From NCBI RefSeq assembly GCF_016599045.1, contig NZ_JAENKV010000001.1, forward strand, positions 154,716-218,715: 64,000 nt of DNA, in the 5' to 3' direction. Source of the stretch: Campylobacter sp. TTU_617 (GTDB taxonomy: Bacteria; Campylobacterota; Campylobacteria; Campylobacterales; Campylobacteraceae). Shown piece after piece: positions 38,861 to 47,403 of the stretch (positions within the stretch are counted from its first letter, which is position 1; each line of letters opens with the position of its first letter). The notes under the pieces were generated by a model that was not told where the DNA came from, did not search any database, and saw only the letters and a program-made list of their open reading frames with translations. The translations under genes and the position numbers were made by a program.

Positions 38861-39716
38861 ATGAGAAAAATTATTTTTATTTATATAGTTTTAAATGCTT
38901 ATCTTTTTGCTAGCGATGAGTTAAATATAGACAATTTATTTAAAAAGCAAATAGGCTTAAGAAGTATTACAAGCTTATCACTTCTTAGCACAGGAAATTC
39001 TCATTCTTACTTTCTTTATCCAAATATAGGAATAAATGGGGATTTAAATGTTTGGAATGATACAAAACAACTTTATTTAAATCAAACTTTTATTTATACG
39101 CTTACGCCTAGTTTTGATTTACTTATCTCAGGTGGTGGAAATTATGCAAGATTAAGAGTATAACAATATTATTTCAGGTGCTTATACAAGCAAAAATACT
39201 TTAAATTTTGATTCTTTATGGATAGGCTTTATTTATACAGGAGAGAGTATTGCGGATTTTGTCCCACAGATTAAATTTCAAACAGCAATCATTCAAAGAG
39301 AAAAAACAGTTTTGCAAACTAAAAACTTTTATTTTCAATCCCAAAGTTTAGAAGCCAGTTTAAGAGGATATAGCGATCCTGTGGTATATAGCATTTATAC
39401 AGGTTTTGGTTATAATCAAACAAGAAAATTTAAAATTGCAAAAATAAAATATGGAAATAGCATTTATGCAGGCGGGAGTCTATCCATTATCTTAAGCCCT
39501 AAAATTACTTTAGATTTGGGAGCAGAGCAAAGATTTCAAACGGCACAAAAAATTAATGGTATAAAAAACTCAGAATTAAGATCAATCCCTACAATTAGTG
39601 GTGGTTCTACTTATAGTATCAATCAAGATACAGCTATTTCAGTCAGTGCAAGTCTAGGCGGAAGCTCTGCTGCTCCTGATGCAATTTTTGGTATCAATCT
39701 GTGGAAAAAATTCTAA
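38861..39716 (+). pseudogene. Outer-membrane beta-barrel protein, frameshifted (module copy 1)
   Basis: The signal peptide MRKIIFIYIVLNAYLFA starts a protein whose frame runs to residue 100 and then stops at 39161-39163 after GGGNYARLRV. The homologous frame resumes as EYNNIISGAYTSKN and continues to NLWKKF at 39716. Comparison with copy 2 at 62 kb shows one extra base at about 39151-39156. The strand-rich body (SLRGYSDPVVYSIYTGFGY, LDLGAEQRFQTAQK) and the terminal aromatic fit an outer-membrane barrel of about 285 residues, as in PF13557-like transporter proteins and, in role, FapF. The C39 peptidase gene overlaps its end. Confidence 0.75.
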
Positions 39717-40271
39717 AAATAGCATTAATAGTTGCTCTTTTGCCTTTATTTTTAAAGGCAGAATTTGTAGTTAAGTCTTACCAAGAAATCAAAAATGAAA
39801 AAGTTGTAAGGCAAAATTATGAAGAATCTTGTGGCGCTGCTTCTTTAGCTACACTTATCAATATACTTGATGATAATAATTTAACAGAACTAGACTTGTT
39901 AAAAACTATGAGCAATCAAAAGCTTTATACAGATATGGTAAGCTTTGCAGATTTAAATGATGCAGTAAAAAAGCTTGGCTATGAAAGCAAATCTTATAAA
40001 GTCGATAGAAAGATTTTAGAAAATATTACATCTGTTCCTATTTTAGTAAAGATTGAAGATGATCCACGCTTTCCACATTTTGTAGTGATTATAAATCATA
40101 AAGGTAATTATTTACAAATACTTGATCCAAGCTATGGAGAATATATCAAATTTTATAAGGTATAATAAAGGTGGATTTGCTTTAGTTGTTAATCCTAAAA
40201 AACAACTCAAAGATTACAAACTCAATCTACCCAAATCTTTAAATTTTGAAATAGAACATTTTAGATTTTAA
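39701..40271 (+). pseudogene. Periplasmic C39 cysteine peptidase, 3'-disrupted (module copy 1)
   Basis: Stand-alone C39 peptidase with a signal peptide (KIALIVALLPLFLKA), not fused to an ABC transporter. The triad is intact: Q before the Cys in RQNYEESCGAASLATL, His in FPHFVVI and Asp in LDPSYGEY. The frame stops at 40163-40165 after residue 154. The expected tail (YNKGGFALVVNPKK...) is in another frame up to 40271. Alignment with copy 2 shows about a 23-bp deletion here. The start is GTG at 39701, 16 bp inside the barrel gene. The catalytic core could still fold. FapD is the nearest known analogue in design. Confidence 0.8.
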
Positions 40272-40311
40272 TATCACAATTAAGCGATATTAATTTCTTT
40301 TTATTTACTTC

Positions 40312-41598
40312 CTAAACCCTAGTTTGTCCTATAAGATTATTAAGTCTATCCATTATAGAATCAGCATAGGAATTAATGGTGCTAGGTTTTGCTTTCCAGC
40401 CATTAGCAAGAGCTTGTTTAATTTCAGCATCTAAAGCCCAATTACCCATAGCAGATTCTTTAGGAATGTTATTTTCATACATATATAAATCACCTTCTGC
40501 TATGCCATGCTCTGCCCAGTATCTAAAAAAGCTTTTAAAGTCACTTTTACCTGTCATAATACTATCAATGTTAATTGCAAGACCACTAAAACTCTCCTTA
40601 GCCATAGCCCTATTATAAGCTTCTATTGTTGGATTAAGTGTGGTTTTTGGACTCTCAACGGGTTGTCCACCTTGAGATTTTAAAAAACTCATAAACAAAG
40701 TTTCTTTAGAATAACTTCCATCTTCATTTTGTGGATAAACTGACATATCAGGATTAAATTGCCAATCTTCACCTTTAGAAACATTTTTGATTTCTTCTAA
40801 GGATAAACCTAAAGTCTCAGATGATAATCCTTTGATCATACATCCTGAATCAAGCCAAATTTCATCAGCTTCTTTTGCTTGTTCAGGGGTTTTATAAACA
40901 TTTGAAATTAAAGAATTTGAAAAATCTCTTAGGTGAGTGATATTCATTCTATTGCTTGGATCATTAAAGTCCATTGATTGCGTTCCACTTACACCATAAC
41001 CACTAGGCATAGAATTTATATCTGCTTCACTAAAACTTGTTTTATCATTTGGAAAACTTTGACCTAAAGCATTAGAAAAAAGATTGTAGTATTGTTTAAT
41101 GGTTTCAGCCATATCAATATTAGTATAATACTCGCTTACACCAAAATATTGTTTCATATCTGCAATATAAGGCTCATTTTCGGCAGCTTTTTTAATCTCA
41201 TCCAAAGTAGATTTATGTATCTTAAAATCTTCAGGCAATCCTGCGGCTTTGTTAAAATCACTTCCCATATAGCCATCTTTATCTACACTATAACCATAAG
41301 CTGTATTAGTGCTTAAATCAGCTTGTTTATATTTTAAAGTATAAATAGAGTTTTTAAATTCACTTGATATATTATAATTAGGAGTATCGGTATAAACATT
41401 ATTTTTATTGGATAATACTTCATTAAATGCTATATTTTGAGTATTCTTACTTTGAATTTCATTTAATTTAGTGACATTTTGTTTTAAAAAAACATTTGCA
41501 AAATTTATTTTTGAATTTTCTTTACTTTCTTTATTTGCTTTACTTTGTGAAAGTATAGAGCCATAACTTGAATTATCATTTATACTAAAGATGCTCAT
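40312..41598 (-). CDS. Unknown protein, tandem paralogue A (sigma-54 operon)
   Basis: Protein of 428 residues, second gene of a two-gene operon 9 bp behind its paralogue. I do not recognise its function. It has no signal peptide and no membrane helix. The N-terminus (MSIFSINDNSSYGSILSQSK) is Ser/Asn/Gln-rich and likely disordered, as in proteins sent through the flagellar export apparatus. A conserved block (TAYGYSVDKDGYMGSDFN, then AGLPEDFKIHKSTLDEI) is shared with the paralogue, as is the end (NSYADSIMDRLNNLIGQTRV). The middle differs strongly. An AAGGA site precedes the ATG. Confidence 0.8.
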   Translation of the reverse strand: MSIFSINDNSSYGSILSQSKANKESKENSKINFANVFLKQNVTKLNEIQSKNTQNIAFNEVLSNKNNVYTDTPNYNISSEFKNSIYTLKYKQADLSTNTAYGYSVDKDGYMGSDFNKAAGLPEDFKIHKSTLDEIKKAAENEPYIADMKQYFGVSEYYTNIDMAETIKQYYNLFSNALGQSFPNDKTSFSEADINSMPSGYGVSGTQSMDFNDPSNRMNITHLRDFSNSLISNVYKTPEQAKEADEIWLDSGCMIKGLSSETLGLSLEEIKNVSKGEDWQFNPDMSVYPQNEDGSYSKETLFMSFLKSQGGQPVESPKTTLNPTIEAYNRAMAKESFSGLAINIDSIMTGKSDFKSFFRYWAEHGIAEGDLYMYENNIPKESAMGNWALDAEIKQALANGWKAKPSTINSYADSIMDRLNNLIGQTRV

Positions 41599-41607
41599 AT
41601 TAAATCC

Positions 41608-42840
41608 TTAAACTCTAGTTTCACTCATTAGCTTATCTAATCTATCCATTATATTATTTACATAAGAATTTATACTTTCATTACTTGCTTTCCAACCATT
41701 AGCTTTTGCTTGATTAAATTCTCTATCAAACCAAGCTCCACCATAACCTATGCTTGTATTTTGCCATTTAACTCCTTTATCCATTGCATATATATCTGCA
41801 TCAAGCCATCCATCTTGTGCATAACCTTTTAATAGCTTAGCAAAATCAACTTTACCTGTCATAATGTCATCTAAGGAGACACTAAAAGAAGGATTTGCTT
41901 TTCTTTCTAGTTCAAATTTTGCTTCTAAAGCTTTTGCTTCAGGGCTCAAAACAACTTGATTTGAAGATGGAAAAGGCGGATAGGATTTTAAAAAACTCAT
42001 AAACAAAGCTTCTTTAGAATAGCTTCCATCTTCATTTTGTGGATAAACTGACATATCAGGATTAAAGCCATCTTCAATTGAATAACCTTGCTCCATACTT
42101 TGTGGAGAAAAGTCAAGTTTTGTAAGGTTCATGCCCAAATTCATAGTAGAATATTTAATTGCTTGTGCTTCGTGAAATTGTTCTGCATTAAATATATTTT
42201 TTACAATTTGTTCTTGGTTATCATTATAATCACTATTTAATCCTTTTGGTAATTGTTCCAAATCTGCTTTGCTAAAACTTGTTTTATCATTTGGAAATAC
42301 ACTTATTACTTGATTAAAGCTATTATAATAGGATTTAACAATAGAAGCCATATCAAAGCTATTATAATAATTCCCACTAGTTTCACTAGCCATATTTTCT
42401 TGATTAAATCTTTCTATCTCATCCAAAGTAGATTTATGTATTTTAAAATCTTTTGGCAATCCTGCAGCTTTATTAAAGTCTTCTCCCATATAGCCATCTT
42501 TATCTACACTATAGCCATAAGCTGTATTAGTATTTAAATCTACTTGTTTATATTTTAGAGTATAAATAGAGTTTTTAAATTCACTAGCTATATCATAATT
42601 AGGAGAATTTGTTTTAGTATAATAATTCTTATTGATATTATTGTTAGTAGAATTTAATACTTCACTTCTTATTAAAGTTTGTGAATTTGCACTTTGAATT
42701 TCATTTAACTTACTAGCATTTTGTTTTAAAAAAGTATTTGCAAAATTTATTTTTGAATTTTCTTTACTTTCTTTATTTGCTTTACTTTGTGAAAGTATAG
42801 AGCCATAGTTTGAGTTATCATTGATGCTAAAGATGCTCAT
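41608..42840 (-). CDS. Unknown protein, tandem paralogue B (sigma-54 operon)
   Basis: Protein of 410 residues, first gene of the pair. The start at 42840 (MSIFSINDNSNYG) is chosen over an ATG at 42894 because it has AAAGGA at good spacing and matches the paralogue; the upstream ATG would also sit between the sigma-54 promoter elements and the expected transcript start. The first 45 residues and several internal blocks are near identical to paralogue A, while the region of about 140-270 is divergent. No known domain is evident. The operon is governed by the sigma-54 site at 42892-42910, so a flagellum-linked role is likely, for example a secreted effector or flagellar accessory protein. Confidence 0.8.
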   Translation of the reverse strand: MSIFSINDNSNYGSILSQSKANKESKENSKINFANTFLKQNASKLNEIQSANSQTLIRSEVLNSTNNNINKNYYTKTNSPNYDIASEFKNSIYTLKYKQVDLNTNTAYGYSVDKDGYMGEDFNKAAGLPKDFKIHKSTLDEIERFNQENMASETSGNYYNSFDMASIVKSYYNSFNQVISVFPNDKTSFSKADLEQLPKGLNSDYNDNQEQIVKNIFNAEQFHEAQAIKYSTMNLGMNLTKLDFSPQSMEQGYSIEDGFNPDMSVYPQNEDGSYSKEALFMSFLKSYPPFPSSNQVVLSPEAKALEAKFELERKANPSFSVSLDDIMTGKVDFAKLLKGYAQDGWLDADIYAMDKGVKWQNTSIGYGGAWFDREFNQAKANGWKASNESINSYVNNIMDRLDKLMSETRV

Positions 42841-42891
42841 ATTAAATCCTTTATTTAGATTTTCTGCCTTCAATCTAAATATAAAATAATA

Positions 42892-42910
42892 CAAGCAATA
42901 TTTATTCCAT
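42892..42910 (-). promoter_or_regulatory. Sigma-54 (RpoN) promoter of the tandem paralogue operon
   Basis: The minus strand reads ATGGAATAAATATTGCTTG. GG (42908-42907) and GC (42896-42895) are exactly ten bases apart, and both GGAAT and TTGCTT match the Campylobacter RpoN consensus. The predicted transcript start near 42884 gives a leader of about 43 nt to the ATG at 42840. Known sigma-54 promoters in this genus drive flagellar rod, hook and related genes under FlgS/FlgR. Confidence 0.82.
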
Positions 42911-42935
42911 TTTAGAATAAAATGGAATAAATATT
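42897..42935. repeat. 17-bp perfect inverted repeat between prs and the paralogue operon
   Basis: Arms AATATTTATTCCATTTT and AAAATGGAATAAATATT flank a 5-nt loop, followed on the plus strand by TATTTTTT. It lies 34 bp past the prs stop, so it may terminate prs, and it overlaps the -24 region of the sigma-54 promoter. Double use as terminator and promoter edge is likely. Confidence 0.65.
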
Positions 42936-42968
42936 TATTTTTTAATCTTTATATATTTTTATTAATTT

Positions 42969-43898
42969 TTAGATAAATAAAGAATTAACACTTTCATTAT
43001 GATAAACACGGCGTATAACTTCTGCAAAAATTGGAGCTACACTTAATACTTTAATGTTAGGGAGTTCTTTTTTAAGAGGAATTGTATCTGTAACAACAAG
43101 TTCATCTAGCGCACTATTTTGAATTCTTTCATATGCTGCTCCGCTTAATACAGGATGAGTACAACAAGCCATAACCGATCTTGCCCCTCTATCTTTTAAA
43201 ACCTCAGCAGCTTTTACTATAGTTCCTGCAGTATCTATAATATCATCAACCAAAATCACTTCTTTATCTTTAACATCGCCTATGATATTCATAACTTCGC
43301 TTTCATTAGCTCTTTCTCTTCTTTTATCAACGATAACAATATCAAGACCTAAATGTTTTGCAACACTTCGCGCTCTTGCAATCCCTCCTATATCAGGACT
43401 TGCAATGATTGCATTTTTAAAATGTTTATTTTTTATATAGTCATTAAAAACTATACTTCCATAAAGATTATCAACTGGAATATCAAAAAAACCTTGAATT
43501 TGACCTGCATGCAAATCAATAGTTGCAACACGATCAATTCCTGAAGTTTGAATTAAATTAGCAACTAGTTTGGCTGTAATTGGAACCCTAGGATTAGCTT
43601 TTCTATCTTGTCTTGCATATCCAAAATAAGGAACAATTGCGGTAATAGAATTAGCGCTTGATCTTCTTAAAGCATCTGTTAAAATCAAAAGCTCCATTAA
43701 ATTATCATTTGTTGGAACGCAAGTGCTTTGTATAATAAAAACATCTTTTCCACGAACACTTTCATCAATTTGAACACTAATTTCACCATCACTAAAACGC
43801 TTAATACCTGCATCACTTAAAGGTAAAGAAAGATATTTTGAAATTTCTTTTGCGAAATTAATATTAGCTGAACCTGAAAAAATTTTATAACCACGCAT
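42969..43898 (-). CDS. prs: Ribose-phosphate pyrophosphokinase (PRPP synthase)
   Basis: Makes PRPP from ribose 5-phosphate and ATP for nucleotides, histidine and tryptophan. The 309-residue protein has the family motifs GYARQDRKANPRVPITAKLVA (as GYARQDRK and PITAKLVANL), TIDLHAGQIQGFF and the PRPP loop VILVDDIIDTAGT. The ATG has a weak AAGGA site. It is transcribed alone on the minus strand, followed by a strong hairpin. Confidence 0.97.
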   Translation of the reverse strand: MRGYKIFSGSANINFAKEISKYLSLPLSDAGIKRFSDGEISVQIDESVRGKDVFIIQSTCVPTNDNLMELLILTDALRRSSANSITAIVPYFGYARQDRKANPRVPITAKLVANLIQTSGIDRVATIDLHAGQIQGFFDIPVDNLYGSIVFNDYIKNKHFKNAIIASPDIGGIARARSVAKHLGLDIVIVDKRRERANESEVMNIIGDVKDKEVILVDDIIDTAGTIVKAAEVLKDRGARSVMACCTHPVLSGAAYERIQNSALDELVVTDTIPLKKELPNIKVLSVAPIFAEVIRRVYHNESVNSLFI

Positions 43899-43977
43899 AA
43901 ATATCCTTAAAAGTTAAAACGGCATTCTATTAAAATAAATATTAAAAAATGCTGTAAAATAAAGATCTTCAAATGAT

Positions 43978-44760
43978 TTATATTTTTTCGTAATATACAC
44001 CTTTAGAAGAAAAAACTTTTTTAAACAATTCTATATCAGGAGCTAAATCGGCATTTCCAATATATAATCTTCCTTTATTATTTAAAATTTTATAAAAATG
44101 CTCCATAAGTTTTAACTTAGAATCATAATTAAAATAAATCATCATATTTCTCGATACAATAATATCAAATTTTCCAAGTCTTAAAAATTTATCTTCAAAA
44201 ACATTACAAAGCTCAAATTTACAAGGACAAAGTTCGCTTTTATTGATAGTATATATTTCATCTTCTCTTGTAAAAAATTTATTTTTTTCAATCTCGCTAA
44301 GTCTTTGCAATGTCCTTCCTTGATATTTTCCTAATTTTGCTTTTTCTATAACATTAGAATTTATATCAATTCCTAAAATATCTATATCTTTAACGTAATT
44401 TTGACTAGCTAAAATAGCTAAAGAATATACTTCTTCTCCCGTTGAACAAGGAGCGCTTAAAACCCTTACACTTTTTTCCAAACTTTTAATATAATAAATT
44501 GCTTCTTTTAGTTGCTCAAGTTCTCTTAAAAAATATGTTTCACCTATGGTAACAAAATCTAAAGTTTCTTGTTTTAATTTCTGATTAACTTTTAATTTGA
44601 GCAAAAAATTTTGAAAATTATCAAATCCATGTTCTAATAAAAATTTAGATAATTTTAAAGATAAGGTATTTTTTTTATCAGTTAAATCTATACCGCTTAT
44701 TTCGTTGATTATTTTTACAAATTCATTAAATTCAAATTCATTAAGACTCTTTGTTTCCAT
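43978..44760 (-). CDS. cheR: Chemotaxis protein methyltransferase CheR
   Basis: Methylates glutamates of chemoreceptors with S-adenosylmethionine. The 260-residue protein has an N-terminal CheR_N helical domain and a methyltransferase domain with VLSAPCSTGEEVYSLAIL, DIDILGIDINSNVIEKA and the DIIVSRNMMIYF segment. It lies 21 bp downstream of cheB on the same strand. The chemoreceptor at 5.5-7.1 kb is a possible substrate. Confidence 0.95.
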   Translation of the reverse strand: METKSLNEFEFNEFVKIINEISGIDLTDKKNTLSLKLSKFLLEHGFDNFQNFLLKLKVNQKLKQETLDFVTIGETYFLRELEQLKEAIYYIKSLEKSVRVLSAPCSTGEEVYSLAILASQNYVKDIDILGIDINSNVIEKAKLGKYQGRTLQRLSEIEKNKFFTREDEIYTINKSELCPCKFELCNVFEDKFLRLGKFDIIVSRNMMIYFNYDSKLKLMEHFYKILNNKGRLYIGNADLAPDIELFKKVFSSKGVYYEKI

Positions 44761-44781
44761 AGATACTCCTTAATATTATTC

Positions 44782-45333
44782 TTATTCAATAAAATCTAAA
44801 ATCTCTTTTTTAATTTCTTTCAAACTCATAGGCTTTAAGTCAGGATTTAAATCTTTAGCTCTTTTGGGCATTCCATAAACTACAGAATCTGCTTCATTTT
44901 CACATAAACACTTTACTCCGGCTTTATAGAGCTTAAGCAAAGATTTTGCCCCATCATTTCCCATACCTGTTAAAATAATAGCTAGTATTTTATTTGTTTT
45001 ACTAAGTTCAATTGCAGAATTAAAAAGTAAATCAACACTTGGTTTAAAATCTGACAAAATCTCATCTTGCCATATTGCAACTGGATTTAAAGAACCTGTT
45101 AAAATAGTATTTTTTTGGCAAATATAAATTTTATTTGACAGCATTTCTTTATCATTTATAATACATACTTCGCTTAAAGCTTCTTTGTTAAACTGATTTA
45201 CAAAAGAAGGAATAAAACTTTGACTCATATGCTGAGCTATAATAATACAAGTATTTTTAATATTTACATCTTTTAGTAAATATTTAAGCTGATTAGGTCC
45301 GCCTGTAGAAGATCCTATGAGTATAAACTTCAT
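44782..45333 (-). CDS. cheB: Receiver-less CheB methylesterase
   Basis: Removes methyl groups from chemoreceptors. Only the catalytic CheB domain is present (183 residues against about 350 for the usual form). The Ser is in GSSTGGP near the N-terminus, His in IAQHMSQSF and Asp in GMGNDGAKSL. The N-terminal receiver domain is absent, as known for C. jejuni CheB (Cj0924c), so it cannot be controlled by CheA phosphorylation in the usual way. A promoter-like -10 lies about 45 bp upstream. Confidence 0.93.
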   Translation of the reverse strand: MKFILIGSSTGGPNQLKYLLKDVNIKNTCIIIAQHMSQSFIPSFVNQFNKEALSEVCIINDKEMLSNKIYICQKNTILTGSLNPVAIWQDEILSDFKPSVDLLFNSAIELSKTNKILAIILTGMGNDGAKSLLKLYKAGVKCLCENEADSVVYGMPKRAKDLNPDLKPMSLKEIKKEILDFIE

Positions 45334-45376
45334 TAACTAATTTCCCTTGATATTTATAAAGATATTTTGGAATATT

Positions 45377-45384
45377 ATTGTATC
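45377..45384 (-). promoter_or_regulatory. Probable sigma-70 -10 element of cheB-cheR
   Basis: The minus strand reads GATACAAT within TTTTTGTGATACAATAAT, a good match to the extended Campylobacter -10 with an upstream T-run. It lies 44 bp before the cheB start in the gap divergent from rpiB. Confidence 0.55.
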
Positions 45385-45482
45385 ACAAAAATATTTAGCA
45401 TATTTTATATTTTAAATTAATTATTTTTATACTTTATTATGATAAAATAAATCTTAATTTTAGTTAGATTGGGTTTTTTAAT

Positions 45483-45920
45483 ATGCTTAAAGAACAAATT
45501 TATATTGCCAGTGATCACGCTGGTTTTAAACTTAAAGAACAAATTTGTATTTTTTTTCAAAACCAAAATATTACTTTTATCGATTTAGGAACGCATGATA
45601 CTTCAAGCTGTGATTATCCTGATTTTGCTCATTTACTCGCTAGTAAAATTGATGATAAAAGTTTTGGAATTTTAATTTGTGGATCAGGGATTGGCATTTC
45701 AATTGCTGCAAATAGACATAAAAACATTCGCTGTGCTTTATGCAATGAAAGTCTTAGCGCAAAACTAGCTAGAAAACACAATAATGCAAATGTTTTAGCT
45801 TTAGGTGGAAGACTTATTGGGGTTGATTTGGCGATTGATATTATTCAAAATTTTATCCAAACACCTTTTGATCAGGGAAGACATATTAATAGAATTCAAA
45901 AAATTGAAATAGGATTATAA
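45483..45920 (+). CDS. rpiB: Ribose-5-phosphate isomerase B
   Basis: Interconverts ribose 5-phosphate and ribulose 5-phosphate in the pentose phosphate pathway. The 145-residue protein has IASDHAGFKLKE, DLGTHDT.. SCDYPDFA and the catalytic CGSGIGISIAANR block. It opens a plus-strand run rpiB, coiled-coil gene, apt, dedA, pepA, ychF, aas with overlaps of up to 4 bp. Confidence 0.95.
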   Translation: MLKEQIYIASDHAGFKLKEQICIFFQNQNITFIDLGTHDTSSCDYPDFAHLLASKIDDKSFGILICGSGIGISIAANRHKNIRCALCNESLSAKLARKHNNANVLALGGRLIGVDLAIDIIQNFIQTPFDQGRHINRIQKIEIGL

Positions 45921-46253
45921 ATGTTTTTAGATTGGCTTATATTAACTTTGCTTATTTGTATCAGTATTTATTTAATTGTTATGTTGTTTTATTATAAAAC
46001 ACTACTTCATAAAGAAAAACACTCTAAAGAGTTTATTAAACGTAATCTTGATGATACAGAAATCATCATAAGAAAACTTCAAGTTCAACTTCAAAGGAGT
46101 CTAGGAAATATAGATATTTTAACAGAAGAGCTTAATAAAATTAAAGCTGATTTAACTTCACTTAGAACTAGAAATTCTCAATATCGATTAGAGAATGATA
46201 AATTAAGACAAAGAATTAAAGAATTAGAAGCAAAAATAGAGGCATTATTATGA
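45921..46253 (+). CDS. Membrane-anchored coiled-coil protein
   Basis: Protein of 110 residues with one N-terminal helix ([20 protein letters not shown]) and a long cytoplasmic coiled coil from about residue 40 to the end ([35 protein letters not shown]). It begins directly after the rpiB stop and overlaps apt by 4 bp. Function unknown; the place matches Cj0926. Confidence 0.75.
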   Translation: MFLDWLILTLLICISIYLIVMLFYYKTLLHKEKHSKEFIKRNLDDTEIIIRKLQVQLQRSLGNIDILTEELNKIKADLTSLRTRNSQYRLENDKLRQRIKELEAKIEALL

Positions 46254-46798
46254 TAACATTAAACACAGAAGAACAAAAATATTTACTTAATACAATTAGA
46301 ACCATTGCAGATTTTCCTAAAAAAGGTATTCAATTTAGAGATATTACAACCCTACTTAATGACAAAAAAGCTTTATCTTTTTTGTTAAATCATTTACAAG
46401 AACGCTATAAAAATACAACTCTTGATTTTATTGCTGGGGCAGAAAGTCGTGGATTTATTTTTGCTGCTATGCTTTGTGCAAGACTTGATATTCCTTTTGT
46501 TCCTATAAGAAAACCTAAAAAACTTCCTTACAAAACATTTTCTTGCAAATATGAATTAGAATATGGAAGCGATACTTTAGAAATTCATCAAGATGCATTT
46601 AAAGGAATTCCAAATGCTAAAGTACTTCTTGTTGATGATTTAATAGCAACTGGAGGAACTGCTATAGCTTCTTGTGAGCTAATACAAAAAGCTGGAGGGC
46701 AATGTGTAGAATCTTGCTTTTTACTTGAATTAAAAGATTTAAAAGGGGCTGAAAAACTCTCTAGTATTACTTCAGTTTATAGTATTTTACAAATTTAG
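46250..46798 (+). CDS. apt: Adenine phosphoribosyltransferase
   Basis: Salvages adenine to AMP with PRPP in the cytoplasm. The 182-residue protein starts with the Apt family [15 protein letters not shown] block and has [10 protein letters not shown] and the PRPP-binding loop [17 protein letters not shown]. It overlaps the coiled-coil gene by 4 bp (ATGA), indicating coupled translation. Confidence 0.96.
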   Translation: MITLNTEEQKYLLNTIRTIADFPKKGIQFRDITTLLNDKKALSFLLNHLQERYKNTTLDFIAGAESRGFIFAAMLCARLDIPFVPIRKPKKLPYKTFSCKYELEYGSDTLEIHQDAFKGIPNAKVLLVDDLIATGGTAIASCELIQKAGGQCVESCFLLELKDLKGAEKLSSITSVYSILQI

Positions 46799-46809
46799 AA
46801 AGGCCTATT

Positions 46810-47403
46810 ATGGAAGATTTTTTAAAAAATTTACTTTATAATTATAAAGATCTTGCCTATATTATCATCTTTGTATGGTGTATGTTAGAAGGGGAACTTG
46901 CTTTAATTTTAGCAGGAATTTTTGCTCATCAAGGTCATGTTAATTTAGGTTTAGTCATTTTTATAGCAGGTCTTGGAGGCTTTGCTGGAGATCAAGTTTA
47001 TTTTTATATTGGAAGATATAATAAAAAATATATACAAAAAAAACTTAGAACGCAAAGGCGTAAATTCGCAGTAGCTCATTTGCTTTTACAAAAATTTGGT
47101 TGGCCTATTATTTTTATTCAACGCTATATGTATGGCTTTAGAACAATTATACCTATGAGTATTGGCATTACAAGATATAGTGCTAAAAAATTTGCTATTA
47201 TTAATCTCTTTAGCGCTTGGGTTTGGGCAAGCATTACTATACTTTTAGCTTGGTATTTTGGAGAAGCCATTTGGAAGGCAGTTAGCTGGGCAGAAGAGCA
47301 TTGGTATTATGCTGCTTTGATTATTATATTATTTTTATTGCTTTTATTATTTGGTTTTAAGCAAATGGAAAAATCTTTATTAAAAGAAAAAAGGAAGAAA
47401 TGA
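46810..47403 (+). CDS. DedA-family membrane protein
   Basis: Inner-membrane protein of 197 residues with four or five helices. The SNARE-associated/DedA core is visible: EGELALILAGIFAHQG, GGFAGDQVYFYIGRY and FGWPIIFIQRYMYGFRTIIP, where the Arg residues fit the conserved DedA sites. Members act in lipid flipping (undecaprenyl phosphate) or membrane homeostasis; the substrate here is not determined. It matches Cj0928. Confidence 0.9.
   Translation: MEDFLKNLLYNYKDLAYIIIFVWCMLEGELALILAGIFAHQGHVNLGLVIFIAGLGGFAGDQVYFYIGRYNKKYIQKKLRTQRRKFAVAHLLLQKFGWPIIFIQRYMYGFRTIIPMSIGITRYSAKKFAIINLFSAWVWASITILLAWYFGEAIWKAVSWAEEHWYYAALIIILFLLLLLFGFKQMEKSLLKEKRKK

Noticed and set aside
42841..42894. Upstream ATG extending paralogue B by 18 residues
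   Set aside because: It lies upstream of the predicted sigma-54 transcript start and the extension is absent from paralogue A.
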